Shown here: positions 29,401 through 43,712 of the stretch, piece by piece
Position numbering within the stretch: position 1 is the first letter of the stretch
How the letters are laid out: each line of letters starts with the position of its first letter
Assembly (NCBI GenBank): GCA_905221605.1
Contig: CAJNDS010001480.1
Location: forward strand, 260,001 to 324,000
Reading direction: 5' to 3'
Source of the DNA: Symbiodinium natans
Lineage: Eukaryota > Sar > Dinophyceae > Suessiales > Symbiodiniaceae
Length of the DNA: 64,000 nucleotides
Notes under the pieces: generated by a model
What the model saw: only the letters and a program-made list of their open reading frames with translations
What the model was told of the DNA's origin: nothing
The model's database searches: none
Translations under genes and position numbers: made by a program

Positions 29401-32400
29401 GCAAGTATTCCCAGGTACATAAACCCTAAACCCTAAACACTAAACCCTAAACCCTAAATGCTAAACCCCAAACCCTAAACCCTGAACCCTAAACCCTAAA
29501 CCCTAAACCCTAAACCCCAAACCCTAAACCCTAAACCGAACCCCCCCCCCCCCTATTTGGGCACATGGAACCTTAGGGGCTAAACACTTAAGATGCCGTG
29601 CATGACACACCCTAAACCCTAAACCCTAAACCCTAAACCCTAAACCCTAAACCCTAAACCCTAAACCCTAAACCCTAAACCCTAAACCCTAAACCCTAAA
29701 CCCTAAACCAGGCATCTTGACCTCGCCGTTTGCTTCGTGGCGCTCTGCCGGGCTCTGGGTCTGCCAGCGAGGCTTCTCGTTCGCCAGAACACACTTTAAG
29801 GGCAAAAGCCCTAAGAACCCTGGAAGCCCGAAAGACCGTTAGAAACTCTCAAAGTCCTGAACGCCCCTAACCCTAAGCCCTAAAACCCTAAGCCCTAAAC
29901 CTCAAACCCTAAACCCTGAGCCCTTACCCCTAAACCCCCAAAACCCCCTAAACCCTAAACCCTAAACCCTAAACCCTAAACCCCCATGCAAGGCTGGTGC
30001 TGGCCTTCAACTTGGCAGCGCCGAAGCCTCCGCCGAAGGCGGCCAAAGCCGAGGAGGCGCCCCCCGTGGCCGACGAAGCCGCGCCGGAGGCCGGTTTAGG
30101 GTTGGGGGGGGGGGGGGGGGTTCGGGGTCTAGGGTTTGGTTTAGGTTTAGGGTTTAGGGTTTAGGGTTAGGGGTGTAGGGTTTAGGGTTTAGGGGTGTAG
30201 GGTTTAGGGTTTTGGGTTCAGGGTGTAGGGGGATTCCCCAGAGCTCGAAAGCGAGCATGTGGCATGTGGGGGGGGGGGGGGGGATGTCGTTTGAGCACTG
30301 AGGGGACCAGTATCACTGCACGGCGTATGACTTCTTCGTCTCGCCTGCATTTTGCGCACTATCAATGGTACCACAACATACCACTAGATCTTGTCATTAA
30401 AGGCCTAAGGGTTTCAGCTTCCAGTGTGTCGGGCGGGCTTGTGGGCTTCGCAGGTGACGTGGGTATTTCCCAAAATAATTTGGGGGGAGGGGGGGGGGGG
30501 GGGGTCCCCTTTATCCCCCAAATAGAGTAGAATCCCCTTGAAGGGACCCCCCAAACAGGGTACCCCCTATTCTCGGAAACCCCCCCCCCCCATGATCCGA
30601 CCAGGTGGTTGAGGAGTCGGAAGACGAAGGGCCAGGTCGGCCCGCTACGGCTTTTTGTTCTATATACCCTAAGCCCTAAACCCATTCTGCAAAGCGCTAA
30701 ACCCCGAACCCTAAGCCCATCAAAACCTTAAACCGCTTTATAAACCTCACACTGTATACCCCAAACCCTACACCCTAAACCCCAAACCGCAAACCCTAAA
30801 CCCTAAACCCTAAACCCTAAAACCCTAAACTCCAAACCCCAACCCCTGTAGTGGCTTGGTCTCCGGCTTGGCTGCTGCTTTTGGGATTTGTTCAGGAGGT
30901 AAGGACCCAAGCAGCCCAACCAAAGCAAAAACATCACAACCATGCTAAGACCCAGAGCCCCTACTTGGAAGTTCAGGGCACTTAGTAACCCACTTATCAT
31001 AACTGTACTTCTGACCCACTTTTAAGCCCCTGTAAGAGCCCTAGTATGGTTATCATTTGGGATATACGTACAGTTGTAGTTGGTGAATAAGTACCATGAA
31101 CCTTCGAGTACATTTATGTAGGAATCTACTTCTTACGTGTTCGTATCGCAGAACCTGTTCCAGCATGCAAAGATCGGGTACGGTAGCATACTAAAACACG
31201 CGCCGCCTGGCACTGCGCTAGGCAACCTGCAACAACCTGCATGGCACCCTTGCCCTAAGCCTGACCCCCTATATAGTGTCCAAACCCAATGTGCCCCAAA
31301 GCATACAACCCTAAAACCCTAAACCCCAAACCCAAAATGCCCTAAACGTGCACACCCTTAACCCCCAAACCCGAAACCCGAAGCCCTAAACCCCAAACCC
31401 TTAACCCCAAACCCCTAGACCCCAAACCCTAAACCCTATACCTCAGCGCTCTTACAGACCCCCCTTTGGTCCCAACTGCCAAGAGGCATCGACAGCCTGC
31501 TCGAAGGGACTGCCCGGGAGACCGCCGACAAGCTGAGGCCCAAACAGGGGCGGGGGCATCTTAGGGTTTGGGGTTTAGGGTTAGGGTTTCGGGTTTAGGG
31601 TTTAGGGTTTAGGGTTTAGGGTTTAGTGATCTAGGGTCTGCGGTTTAGGGGTTTAGGGAGCTAAGGGGTTTAGGGTTTAGCGTTTAGGGTTCAGGGGAAT
31701 GCCCTAAGCCCTGAATGCTCTAAACCCTACCAAGCCCCTGAGTTCCTATAAAGGCGTGGGAGATTCACAAATTCGGCGTTGGGGTGTGGATCGGAGAATG
31801 ACTCGGGTAGTCTGCAAGGTTCAGTGCAGCCCTTCAAAGCCCCAAAAATTGACGTCATCGTCATCATCGAGATAATCAAAAAAGCTGAATAATCAACAGG
31901 ATCAATCGTAAAGATGACACCCCCCCCCCCCCCCCCCCCCCCTTTCACTCTTGGAGTGGTAAAACCTACTCAGCCCACCTTCAAGCCTCACGTCTTTCCT
32001 CCTGCTCTGCGGAGGAAAGACTTCTTTGCTGGTGTATGGCTTCGGTCAAGTTTCGGGGATACCCTAAACCCGAAACCCTAAACCCTCATCCCTAAACCCT
32101 ATACCCTAAACCCTAAACCCTAAACCCTAAACCCTAAACCCTAAACCCTAAACCCTAAACTCTAAATCCTCATCCCTAACCCCTAAACCCTAAACGCCTC
32201 GTCAGAAACCCCCCCACCCCCCACCCAAGGCTGCCCTTGCAAAACGCAGACCAGCCAAGGCAGATGGGCTTCGCCAAGGATGCAGTTCTTGCGGCTGTGC
32301 TTCAAGCGGAGGAGGCCCAAGCTCCCTTAGCGCTTAGGGTTTAGGGTTTAGGGTGTAGGGTTTAGGGTTTAGGGTTTAGGCCAACAAGCTCCTCCATTAT

Positions 32401-35400
32401 AAGTCTCCCCTCAACCCGAAACCCTGAACCCTAAAACTCAAAGAAAATACCTGGAAACCCCAAAAACCCTAATTAAACCCTGAATCTTGTTCTGCCCTAT
32501 AAACCCTAAAACCGAAACCTAAACCCCTAAGCCCGAAACCCTAAACACTAAACCCCAAACCCTAAACCCCTAACTCTAAACCCTAAACCCTCAACCTTTC
32601 TTTACATGTCGTTGGGGTTCTGCTTCCCGGCTGTACAGGGTGGGGCCCCCTTACTATACTAACTGTAGTTAAGGGACTTATAACCTAACTTAGGGTCCTT
32701 ATAACCCAATTTAGGGCCCTTATAACTCTACTTATAACTAGGGGGCCCCACCCTGTAGAAACGACTGCCAGGAGCATCCCGGGGATTGCCTGGAGCGGGC
32801 CCTCACGCTCCTGACGGAGGTCCTTGGGTGAGGGGGTTTGGGGTTTAGGGTTTAGGGTTTCGGGTTTAGGGTTTAGGGTTTAGGGTTGAGGGTTTAGGGT
32901 TTAGGGCGCGTTAGAGGGTTTCCGCTCTTTAGGGTGTTGAGTTTTTTGGGGGCTTATGGCCTTATGGCCTCGGGCTTGGGAGCGCTAGGGCTGAGGCCAG
33001 GGTTCTGCAGGGCTTAGGGCGATGTAAGGTGTGTAGGCCCTGGCCTTTTGAGGTTTTTTGGGGCCTTCAGGGTTGGGGGCTTTTTGGGTCTAGGGCTTTG
33101 CCGAGGGGGATGTAGGGTTTTGGGCTTTTTGGGTTTAGGATTGAAGTGGTGAGGTCGTTGTTGAGGGCTTTTGGGTGTATGAGGCTTTCAGGATGTAGGG
33201 TTTCTGTTGTTTAGGCTGTGGGTTTCGGGTTGTCGGCGCATGTTTGTTTAGGGGTCGAAGGGTTTCGGGTTGTAGGTCGTACAGGGTTTTTAGGATTGTT
33301 TAGGGTTTTGGGCTGTTGGGTGTTAGGGTTTGAGGTTTTCCCGAGCCCTTAGGGGTTTTGAGTTTAAGGGTTTGGCTGTTTGGGGTGTACAGGCTTTAGG
33401 GTTGGGGAGCAGGGTTTCAGGGTTTACGGCTATTAGGGTTTGGGGGTTGAAGGGTCCGGGGTTGAGTGCGAGGGTTTTCCGGGTTTTTGGGCGTTTTTTG
33501 AGTTTGGCGGGTTCGGAGTGCAAGGTATATAAGGCTTTCAGTAATTGTATGCACCTGCATTCACGAGCACCCCGCCACCCCACCCACACCCAGGGTTTAG
33601 GGTTGAGGTGCAATTTTTTATTTCCCCCTCCACGCCCTGTGGGTCGTGGTGGTTTTACGGTTCAGGGTGTAGGATTACCCTAAACCCTAAACCCTAAACC
33701 CTAAACCCTAAACCCTAAACCCTAAACCCTTGAAGATCCAGCGCCGGATCTGAGCCCCGAACCCGAAACATTTCTGAACCGGATGTTTTTGTTGGGGTTT
33801 AGGGTTTAGGGTTTAGGGTTTAGGGTTTAGGGTCTAGGGTTTAGGGTTTAGGGTTTAGGGTGGCAGGCGGGGCACCTACTCGCTTCGAGACCTTCGAAAC
33901 CGAGCCTCAGGCGCCGGGATGGCTTTAGGGTTTAGGGTTTAGGGTTTAGGGTTTAGGGTTTGGGGTTTGGGGTTTGGGGTTTAGGGTTTAGGGTTTAGGG
34001 TTTATTGTTTAGGGTTTAGTACATAGGGTCTGGGCATACCCCTAAGCCCTAAACCAAGAGAAGTTGCGGCGTCTCGGGTTGGCTTACATCACATCTTACT
34101 TGGGCTTGGTGCTTAGGAGTCAGGGCAGTCGGTGATGGTGGGGGGGGGGGAGGGTGTTTGGGGGTGTAAGGTTTGTTGTTTCTGAGCGGTTTAACCCTCT
34201 TAACCCTTAAGCCCTATAAACCCGCAAATCCTCCTTAACCCTATACACCCGGTAAACCCTATAACCCTGAAACCCTATAAACCCCCAAATCCTAGTGTAG
34301 GGTGTTGGGCTGGCGAGAAAAATGCAGAGCCTCACCTTGTTCTCAGCGCGTTTTCTAGGATGCCTGGTAGTACCCTTATTCCCCTTTTTGGTGTTGTCGG
34401 TTCCCTTATGAAACCCCTAAACCCTAAACCCTAAACCCTAGACCCCATTTAATCAAAACAGGGCGCCGTTTTTAATCCTAGGTTGCTGGGCAGCCCAGTT
34501 TTCGACATAATGGAGATCGCACCTGAAGTCGCCACAGGTTCGGCGTGTGAGTTGCAGGGTTTAGGCTTAGGGTTTAGGGTTCAGGGTTTAGGGTTTAGGG
34601 CTTAGCAGTTGCTACAGACATGCCTATTTATCTGCAGAAATGCCCAGAGACCTTTAGCAAAGCAAGCCTCCAGCCTCAACCCTAAACCCTAATCCGAAAC
34701 CCTAAACCCTAAACCCTAAACCTAAACCGAAACCCTAAAACCCCTAAAACCCTAAAACCCTAAAACCCTAAAACCCTAAAAAAACCCTAAAACCCTAAAC
34801 CCTAAACCCTAAAACCCTAAACCTAAACCCTAAACCCTAACCTAGCAAGCCCTCAGGTACCTGAAGCGGCCAAAGACCTTCAAGCAGTCGAAGCTTCAGG
34901 GCAGCTGCGGATACTGCGGCGAACGCTTCCAGTCTGCCGCCTTCTGCACCAAACTGCGGACACCTGGGCTTTATCCAGCTTTCTCTATGAGTCCATGTAC
35001 CTAGGGTTAGGGTTTTGGGTTGAAGGTTGAGGGTTTAGGGTTTGGGGTCTAGAGAGGGAATTCTTGGCGCTTAAGCGCCCCTGTATAGGGTCTTTTGGCC
35101 CGAGTATATAACAATGAGGGTCATGGACCCTTAGGGTTCGGGGTTTCAGGGGGTAGAAAGCCCGGCATTGCGAGGCTAGAAGTTCTAAGCTCCTGGAAAA
35201 ATATTGATGGGCATTTCCCGAAAAAAAAGGGTCACCCTTTTTTATACCCCAAAAAAATTTTCGGAAACCTCCAGATAGTAGGCCATCTAGCTCTTGTGCA
35301 GCTCCTCTGGCTTCTGGGGTTTCGTAAACGGCAGGTTGATGCGAATCCTCCACCCTCATCCCTACACCCCACACAACCCTGAACCCCTAAACCCCAACCC

Positions 35401-37164
35401 GAAACCCGAAACCCGAAACCCTAAACCCCTAAACCCTAAATGCTAAATCACATCTCTTGCTCCCTCGGCCTCTTTCAAGGAAAGCGGCTGCGCGTGGCGG
35501 GGCTCCGGCCACCTAGCTCTTGCATTGAGGGTTTAGGGTTCGGGGGTTTAGGGTTTTTGGGGTTTAGGGTTTGGGGTTTAGGGTTTGGAGTTTAGGCGAA
35601 ACCCTAGAACCCTCAAACCGTCAAACCTATCTTACCCCTTAAGACCCTTTTTACCCTGAAGTCGTAAACCCTTTCTGCCTACAACCCCTCAACATCCTTT
35701 ATACCCCTAAGCCAATGCCGCATTGGGGGGGGGGGGGGGCGAGGGATTAGGATTAAGGATTTTGGGTTTAGGGTTTAGGGTTTAATTAGGGTTTCAGCAG
35801 GGATGCCGAGGTCCGGTTTTACCTGCTCAGGTGCTGCGGACCTGCAGCAGCAAGCAGCGCCCGATGTCGAGGGTGATGACGACATCTTGGAGCCTTGGAA
35901 GAAGTGTTTACGGGTTTAGGGGTTAGGGTTTAGGGTTTAGGGTTTGGGGTTTGGGGTTTAGGGTGTTTGGGGGTTAAGGGTTTATAAGGTCTGCAGGGTT
36001 TTTGGGGTGTTGGGGTCTCCATGTCGGGGTTTCATCAACCTCCGGCGGAGACTTCTTGCGAGTCTCCCGGGTTGGAGCATCCCGAAGCTTGCTTGCACAG
36101 GTATCTGCGTGGCCGGAGGTGTACGACATCGACTCCAGCTCATGGATTGCGGTGGATGTAGCATCCCGGATGAGTTGTGGCATGCAGGGTTGATGCAGTG
36201 AGCAGCTGATCATAAGTTGCCGCTGCAGAAGCTTGTCATATAGGGGTCGGAATGATGACAAATAGTATTCCCTGAATGGTCCCTACAACTACCTTCATAA
36301 CCCCCCCCTCCCAAACCCTGTTCTAATTCTCAAGGCCCCTGTGTTTTGTTGTTGATTTGAATGTGCTGAGCTTTCCGTTGTTGCCTTTCTGTTCACACCT
36401 TTCAGCCACAGCTCCAAGCACTTGGGCTGTAGGCTTTTCAGGTCTCTGGGAAGCCAGTGTCAGAAAGAAAAATAGGGGTCGGAGTAATTACTAGTAGTAT
36501 TCCCTTGTGGTCCCTATATATTTTTCTATAATAACACCCCACCCCCCCTCCAAAGAAAAGTAGAAGAACATGTGCTGCAATTATGAAGGCCCCTATCTTC
36601 ATTGGAAAAAAACTACCCTCAAGCCCTTAGCTCTACATGGAGATGCAGTGAGGCGTTTGGCGATCTTGTGCGTCATCCGGTGGTTGAGTGGCCTCACAGA
36701 GGCAAGATGTGGCTGACGTTTGGGTGTTTTAGGGGTTTTAGGGTTGTAGGGTTTAGGGTTTACAGGGTTTCAAGGGTTTAGGGTTTACAGGGTTTCTAGG
36801 GTTTAGGGTTTATGTTTTTATTTGTAGGGTTTACAGGGTTTCTAGGGTTTAGGGTTTATGGTTTTCTTTTAGGATTTAGGGTTTAGGGCTCAGGAACCCT
36901 CTGCCCCAAAGGCAACCGCACCTCGAGTTCAGGAGCCCCTGCTACCCCAAAGCAAACCAAACCTTAACCCCCAACCCTGCACTACGTAGTGCACCCGAAA
37001 CCCTAAACCCGAAATCCTAAACCCTAAACCCTAAACCCGAAATCCTAAACCCTAAACCCGAAATCCTAAACCCTCAACCCTACACCCGAAATCCTAACCC
37101 CTAAGCTCTACGTAAACTCACCGAGCTCGGGATTCAGTGCTGGCTCCCGCCTCTAGCTTCCTCG

Positions 37165-37206
<42 letters not shown>

Positions 37207-40200
37207 AGGGCCATCCTTGGCTCCCCAGCCATCCCAAAAACTCGGAAACATATTTAAGCCATCCGAGCTTACAAGCCTGACCCTACCCTATGGGTTTCGG
37301 TTTAGGGGGTTAGGGTCGAGGGTATAGCGCTAAAGGCCTGAACCCCAAAGTTTGCGCACACAATGCTTTTGGTTTAGGTTCGGTTTAGAGGCCCGCGTCT
37401 GGAAGTTCCGAAGTTTGGGGTACTTTTTGGGTTTTTTTTAGGGAATCCTACTATTTGGGGGGTCTATTTGTAGGAGTACCATATCTTCGTAAACTCCCAT
37501 AACCTAACCACCCAAACCCAACCCTAACCTAAACCGCCTTAAACCGCCTCTAAACCTAAAACCCCTAAAAACCTAAACCCTAAACCCATAAACCCTACAC
37601 CCTAAACCCTAAACCCTAAACCCTAACCCTAAACCCAAACCCTAAAACCCTAAACCTAAAACCCTAACCCTAAATCCTCTATAGGCCACTAATTGCTCTT
37701 CTCTGCGGCAGGCAACCATGGCTCTGGATCTGCGCTGCCGGATCGATGCCACAGGAGGGCTGGCGATGAGGGTTTAGGGTTTAGAGTTTAGGGTTTAGGG
37801 TTTAGGGTTTAGGGTTTAGGGTTTAGCGTTTAGGGTTTAGGGGTTTAGGGGTTTAGGGGTTTAGGGGTTTAGGGGTTTAGGGGTTTAGGGGTTTAGGGGT
37901 TTAGGGGTTTAGGGGTTTAGGGGTTTAGGGGTTTAGGGTTTATATAGGGTTGAGGGTTTAGGGGTTAGGGCTTAGGGGGGCCCTCAATCCTTAACCCTAA
38001 ACCCTCCACCCCAGGCCTTGCTAGCCGTACTAAACACTACTAAGCCCTACTGCGGTTGGGGTGAGGATCCGTAGGGTTTCGGGGAGGGCCAGGAAGGCTT
38101 TGAAGTACAAGAAGCCCAACCCTACACCCTCTCAACCCCCTAAGCCTCTGAAACCTCTAAAACAACCCTCGAAGCCCCCTTTTAAACCTTAAAAAGTCCG
38201 CCTAAACCCGGCTAAAGCCCTCTAAAACCGTCCAGCCAAGCCCCTAACTCTAAACCCTAAACCCCAAACGCTAAACCTTAAACCTTGGGATGTTCCCCTT
38301 ATACTAGCAGTTTTCAATCGAGGTTAAAATAAGGGGTGCTTTTTATCCCTTTTAAGGACTTTTCGCGTAAGGGGGAACATCCCAACCTAAACCCCAACCC
38401 CAAACCCCAAACCGTAAACGCTAAACCCTAAACCCTTCTTCCCTTTGGAGGATGCAGATATCGGGACGTGACGGCTCGCTACTCCCCTCGCTGGTGGGAG
38501 ATCGAGTTGGCTCGCGGCCCCCGCTCCTTACAGGCAGGTCCACACCAGAGTTTCAGGGTTTTGGGGTCTGGGGTTTAGGGTTTAGGGCTAGGGTTTTTGG
38601 GTTTTAGGGTTTTAGGGGTTCAGGGTTTTAGGGTCTAGAGTTTTAGGATTTTGGGGTTGTCGGGTCTTAGGGTGTAGGATGTAGGGTGTAGGGTTTCAAG
38701 CTCCTACACCCCCTCAAACCCTAGACCCTAAACTATATTATAGAACACATTATACAGGGTGGGGCCCCCTTACTATTAACTGTAGTTAAGGAACTTATAA
38801 CCTAACTTAGGGTCCTTATAACCCAATTTAGGGCCCTTATAACTCTACTTATAACTAGGGGGCCCCACCCTGTAGAGTCCCTAAACCCTAAACCCTAGAC
38901 CCTAAACCCTAAACCCTAAACCCAAAACCCTAAACCTTAAACCCTAGACCCTAAACTATCTACCCAAGTAGCCCAAACTCACTCCTAACTAAGCCCTTGA
39001 GGTCCCTTATAAGGGTTTATAGGGTTTAGGTTTATAAATATACCTGAGCCCTACAGGGTGGAGCCCCCTTACTATACTAACTGTAGTTAAGGGACTTATA
39101 ACCCAACTTAGGGTCCTTATAACCCAATTTAGGGCCCTTATAACTCGACTTATAACTAGGGGGCCCCACCCTGTAGACCCTAAACTAAACCTCCAAACGT
39201 CGCAGGAGTGGTTTGCCGAACTGCTGCAATCCTCCTCGGATCCCGGGCCGCTCTGGCCAGCCAAAGCAGCTTGGATCAGGGTTTAGGGTTTAGGTTTAGG
39301 GTTTAGGGTTTAGGGTTTAGGGTTTAGGGAATTTGGGGTATCCGAAACCGATTTGGACGCTGAGGTGAGCTCGGAACAAGATGCTGTGGATCTTGCCGGA
39401 ATCTGTGCACACGAAGCAGAGAATCAGGACCATAGGGTGTTGGAATAAACCCCTCAACCCTAAACCCTAAACCCCTAAACCCCTAAACCCTAAGCCCTGA
39501 ACCCTAACTCAGGGTTTGTGGATCTATACCTTAGGAACCCTATTTCCCAAAGTAGGGGTACCCCGTTAATACCCCAAACAGAACAGAATCCCCTTACAGG
39601 GCGCTAAACCCAAAACCCCAAAACCCCAAAACCCTAAACCCTAAACCCTGAACCCTGAACCCTAAACCCTAAACCCTAACCCCTCTCCCCCAAAAAAAGA
39701 TATAAACACAAAAAACTCACCAATATTTTCGGAACCCCATATATATATATATATATATATATAGCCTGTCATCCTGCACTCCTCCTCTCACGCCCTGGCC
39801 CAGCCTGAAGCCTATACAGGGTTTAGGGTTTACTGGGTTTTGTAGTACTATACTTTAATACTTTTTTGGGTTCTGGGTTCCTACTATAGATACTTATACC
39901 TAAAAAGTGTATGCTTTTTTTCCAGGGTCTACTCTAAAGGTGGGTTTAGGGTATAGGGTACACATAGCTCATTTCATCCCCCACCAACATACCTCGCCGA
40001 TCAACAGAACCTTTGGTGTTTCCTTCTTTAGTAGGAAGATGAGGTTTTACTTGCTTTATTCCTAGGCTGTTGGAGGAGGCGAGCTGTTGTTGGGTAACTT
40101 GGGGAACATACCCGAATCCACCTGAAGAAGCCTCTTCAAGATCCACAAGAACTCCCAAGCCTGGAGATTCTGGCACTATCTTCGCCTTTGCGAGTTTAGG

Positions 40201-43200
40201 ATAATTCGGGTTTTTTAGGGTTTAAGGGGCTTAGGGGTTTAGGGGTGTAAGGGTTTAGGGTTTAGGGTTTAGGGTTTAGGATGACAACCTCAAATCCTGA
40301 ACCTGAAGGGTGTAAGATTCAAGCCTAAACTCTAAACCCTCAACCCTAAACCCGAAACCCAAACCCTAAATCCTAAACCCTAAACCCCAAGATTCAGGAC
40401 GATGCCTTTCTGCAGCAGAGGCGACGGACGGGTGGTGTGCCGCGGTCGAAGGCTGCGCTGAAGCATCACGAGGTGCCTGGTTGAGGGTTTAGGGTTTAGG
40501 GTTTAGGGTTTAGGGCTAGGGTTTAGTGTTGAGGGTTGAGGGTTCAGGGTTCAGGGTTTAGGGTTTAGGGTTTAGGGTTTAGGGTAGGGGCCCAAACGGT
40601 CCTAGGTACCTGTATGGGGGACACTTACCCAAAGCAGAATAGTTCTGTAATTCCTATTGTAGAAGCCCTACCTTCTACTATGAAGGTACTTAGGACCCTT
40701 TGGGGAGGTTGGAGGTCTGAAGCGTGAAGCGCTCAGGTTCCTTGTTTGGCCTTAGGACTGAGAAGGGGTTTCGTACTTGCACCCCAAACCCCCTCCCCCG
40801 AACCCTTAAACCCGTAAACCCCTAAACCCCAAATCCTAAACCCTAAACCCCTTAACAAAAAGCCGTAAACCCAAAAAGCCTTACAGCCCTCAACGAAATC
40901 CCTAAACCGGAAAATCCCGAAAGTCCACCCCTCTACAAACCCTAAACTAACCCTAAACCCCCTTCGAGGTCTACTGCCTGGCGCCCACTGCAGCAAGGGA
41001 AGCGCTGCGACCGGGAGCACAAGCAGTGGCCACTGTGGACTCGACTCTTCGCTGGTTATAGGGTTTAGGGTTTAGGGTTAGAGTTTTAGGGTTTAGGGTC
41101 GCTCCCTAAAGTTTTGGATCTCGCATGTGGGGTTCAGGGATCTAGGCCTCCAAGTATACAAGTGGGAGGGTTTATGAAAATAAGGGGCCCGTAAATATGG
41201 ACTCCCAAATAGTAGAATCCCCTTATAAGCAAGACCATAATAAATGACCCCTGTTTTCCCTAAACCCTAAACCCTAAACCCTAAACCCTAAACCCTAAAC
41301 CCTAAACCCCCAACACATATCCCGAGTTTGTGAGAAGACAGGAATGCCCCGGCTCCACCAGTTGTCAGATGAATTCGGTTCTCTTCCGCCGAGCTGGTCT
41401 AGTTAGAATCGCAATGTTTAGGGTTTAGGGTTCAGGGTTCAGGGTTGAGGGTCGAGGGTTTAGGGTTTTCCTCCTTTGGAATTTAAAGTTTAGAGTTGTG
41501 GGTGCGCTTGCTTGCGTACGGGACAGAATTTGGATCAAACCCCTCCTGTCCTTTTGAGGACTCCGGTCTACTTGAGGGCAGATGTCGCGCACTTGCACAC
41601 AAGCATCCTGGCAACCTCAAGCCCTAAACCAAAAACCCTAAACCCCCAACCCTAAAGCCCTAAACCCCCAAACCCTAAAACCCTAAAACCCTAAAACCCT
41701 AAAACCCTAAAACCCTAAAACCCTAAAACCCTAAAACCCTAAAACCCTAAAACCCTAAAACCCTAAACCCTAAAACCCTAAAACCCTAAAACCCTAAAAC
41801 CCTAACACCCTAACACCCTAAACCCAAGACGCCTTGGAGAGTCTACGGTCGCCCTTTGGGAACCTGGAGGTCCGTGATACTTACTGTAGAACCCGACCAG
41901 CGAGGCCCCCCTTGCCTGAGGAATACGATGGGGGTCGGAATATCTACTCATGGCACTTCCTTATGTTCTCTATAAAATTCTACTAGAACACACCCCCCCC
42001 CTCCCCCCCCGCAAGAAAGAAAACACACACTATTCACAGCATATTAATGCCCCGATAGTATACCTTAGATCCTTCAGACGTGCCTCATTTCAGGGCTAGT
42101 AACAATAAGACAAATACTTTCGAATATCATAGTATGCATAAGACAACAAGATTAGCAACAAGACTATCAACAGTTATGATAAACACATTTCGGGGCTTCA
42201 GGTGTTGCAGAGTCACGGTCGGTGGAAGGTGTAGAAAATGCCCCTGGCCCCAGGCTTCTGCTCCGTGTCTTTTTGTTTTCGGGCCTTCGAGGCTTCTGCT
42301 TTCTCTCTTCTGCCCTGTGTTCCCAGCCCTAAACCCGACAGACCCGAAACCCTAAACCCTCAACCCTCAACCCTAAACCCTAACCCCTAGACCCTAGACC
42401 CTAAACCCTAAACCCTAAACCCTAAACCCTAAACCCTAAACCCTAAACCCTAAACCCTAAACCCTGCAGACCTTGGAACCAGAAGCCTGAACCCTGAAAG
42501 CCTGCAGCCTACACAAGGAACCAGCATCCCAAGCAACCCTGGACACCTCAGGCCCCGCTTTGAGGAGAGTTTAGGGTTTCTTGGGTTTCTTGGGTTGTTA
42601 GGGTTTTTTGGGGGCTTTAAGGGTTTTTTGGGCGTTTTTTTTTTTTTTGGGGGGGGGGGGGGGTTAGGGTTTTCAGGGCTTTCAGGGTTTTAGGGGTTGT
42701 TAGGGTTTTGGGGGTTTTAGGGCCCAGAAGAGCTCAACACCCAGGCACGGAGTGGGCGCGGCGGGGCAGGTCTGTGCGTTCGGGCGAGAAGCCCTTCCGG
42801 CACCTGAGTTCCCGACGCTCGGCGTCCGTTTGAGGGAGGTTGCCAAGCAACTGAAACCCGAAACCCGAACCCCTAACCCTAAACCCTAAACCCTAAGCCC
42901 TAAACCCTGCAGAAACGTTTTAATAAGCCTCATGGAGCCCTTGAAAACCCTTGGAATCTCGTTCGCAGGCTGGGGTCTGGACATTTCAGACGGTTTTGGG
43001 CCATAGCCCTAAACCCGAAACCCTACACCCTGAAGCCTAAACCCTTAACCGTAATCCCGGGCTTCTTCTGGTTTGTGCATCCGCGTTTTCGTGTGGCTTT
43101 GATCAGGCTGCCGCCGGACATGTTCTCCCGAACATATTTGCCCTCAACCCTAAACCCTAAACCTAAACCCTATACCCTTCCGATCCCCAGTCCTCTTCAT

Positions 43201-43581
43201 TACCTTCTGTTCCGGGAACGCTTGGCGTTGATTTGGGATGGTTGTTCCCGAAACCCTACAACCCCAGACATATAAGCCCTAACGCCCAAACCCAAACCCC
43301 AAAGGGTTTGGCGGCTCCAGAGGTTCTGCAGCTCAGGCCAGTTTCTGCAGCAGGGAAAGCGACCCGGGATCCTCGCAAGAGTTCCGCTACGAAACCCTAA
43401 GCCCTAAACCTTGGGCAGTTCGCATGGGGATACTGAAGCGAAGCTTTCGGCTCAGACATTGCCGGGCCTTCTTCGTGCAAGTATCGCTCAACTTTTTCGC
43501 ACGATAGGAGATTTGAGTGATTCTATAGTAGAAGAAGTAGTAGTAGTAGTAGTAGTCGTAGTCGTAGTCGTAGTAGTAGTC

Positions 43582-43670
<89 letters not shown>

Positions 43671-43671
43671 T

Positions 43672-43712
<41 letters not shown>

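Noticed and set aside
33323-33683. Overlapping open frames of about 96-117 codons on both strands
   Set aside because: Composed of degenerate TTTAGGG/CCCTAAA words (FKGLAVWG…, NPKPWV…); no splice borders or domain.
37160-37210. Sequence gap filler at the poly-C run
   Set aside because: It is C rather than N and adjoins unique sequence; treated as a homopolymer of uncertain length.
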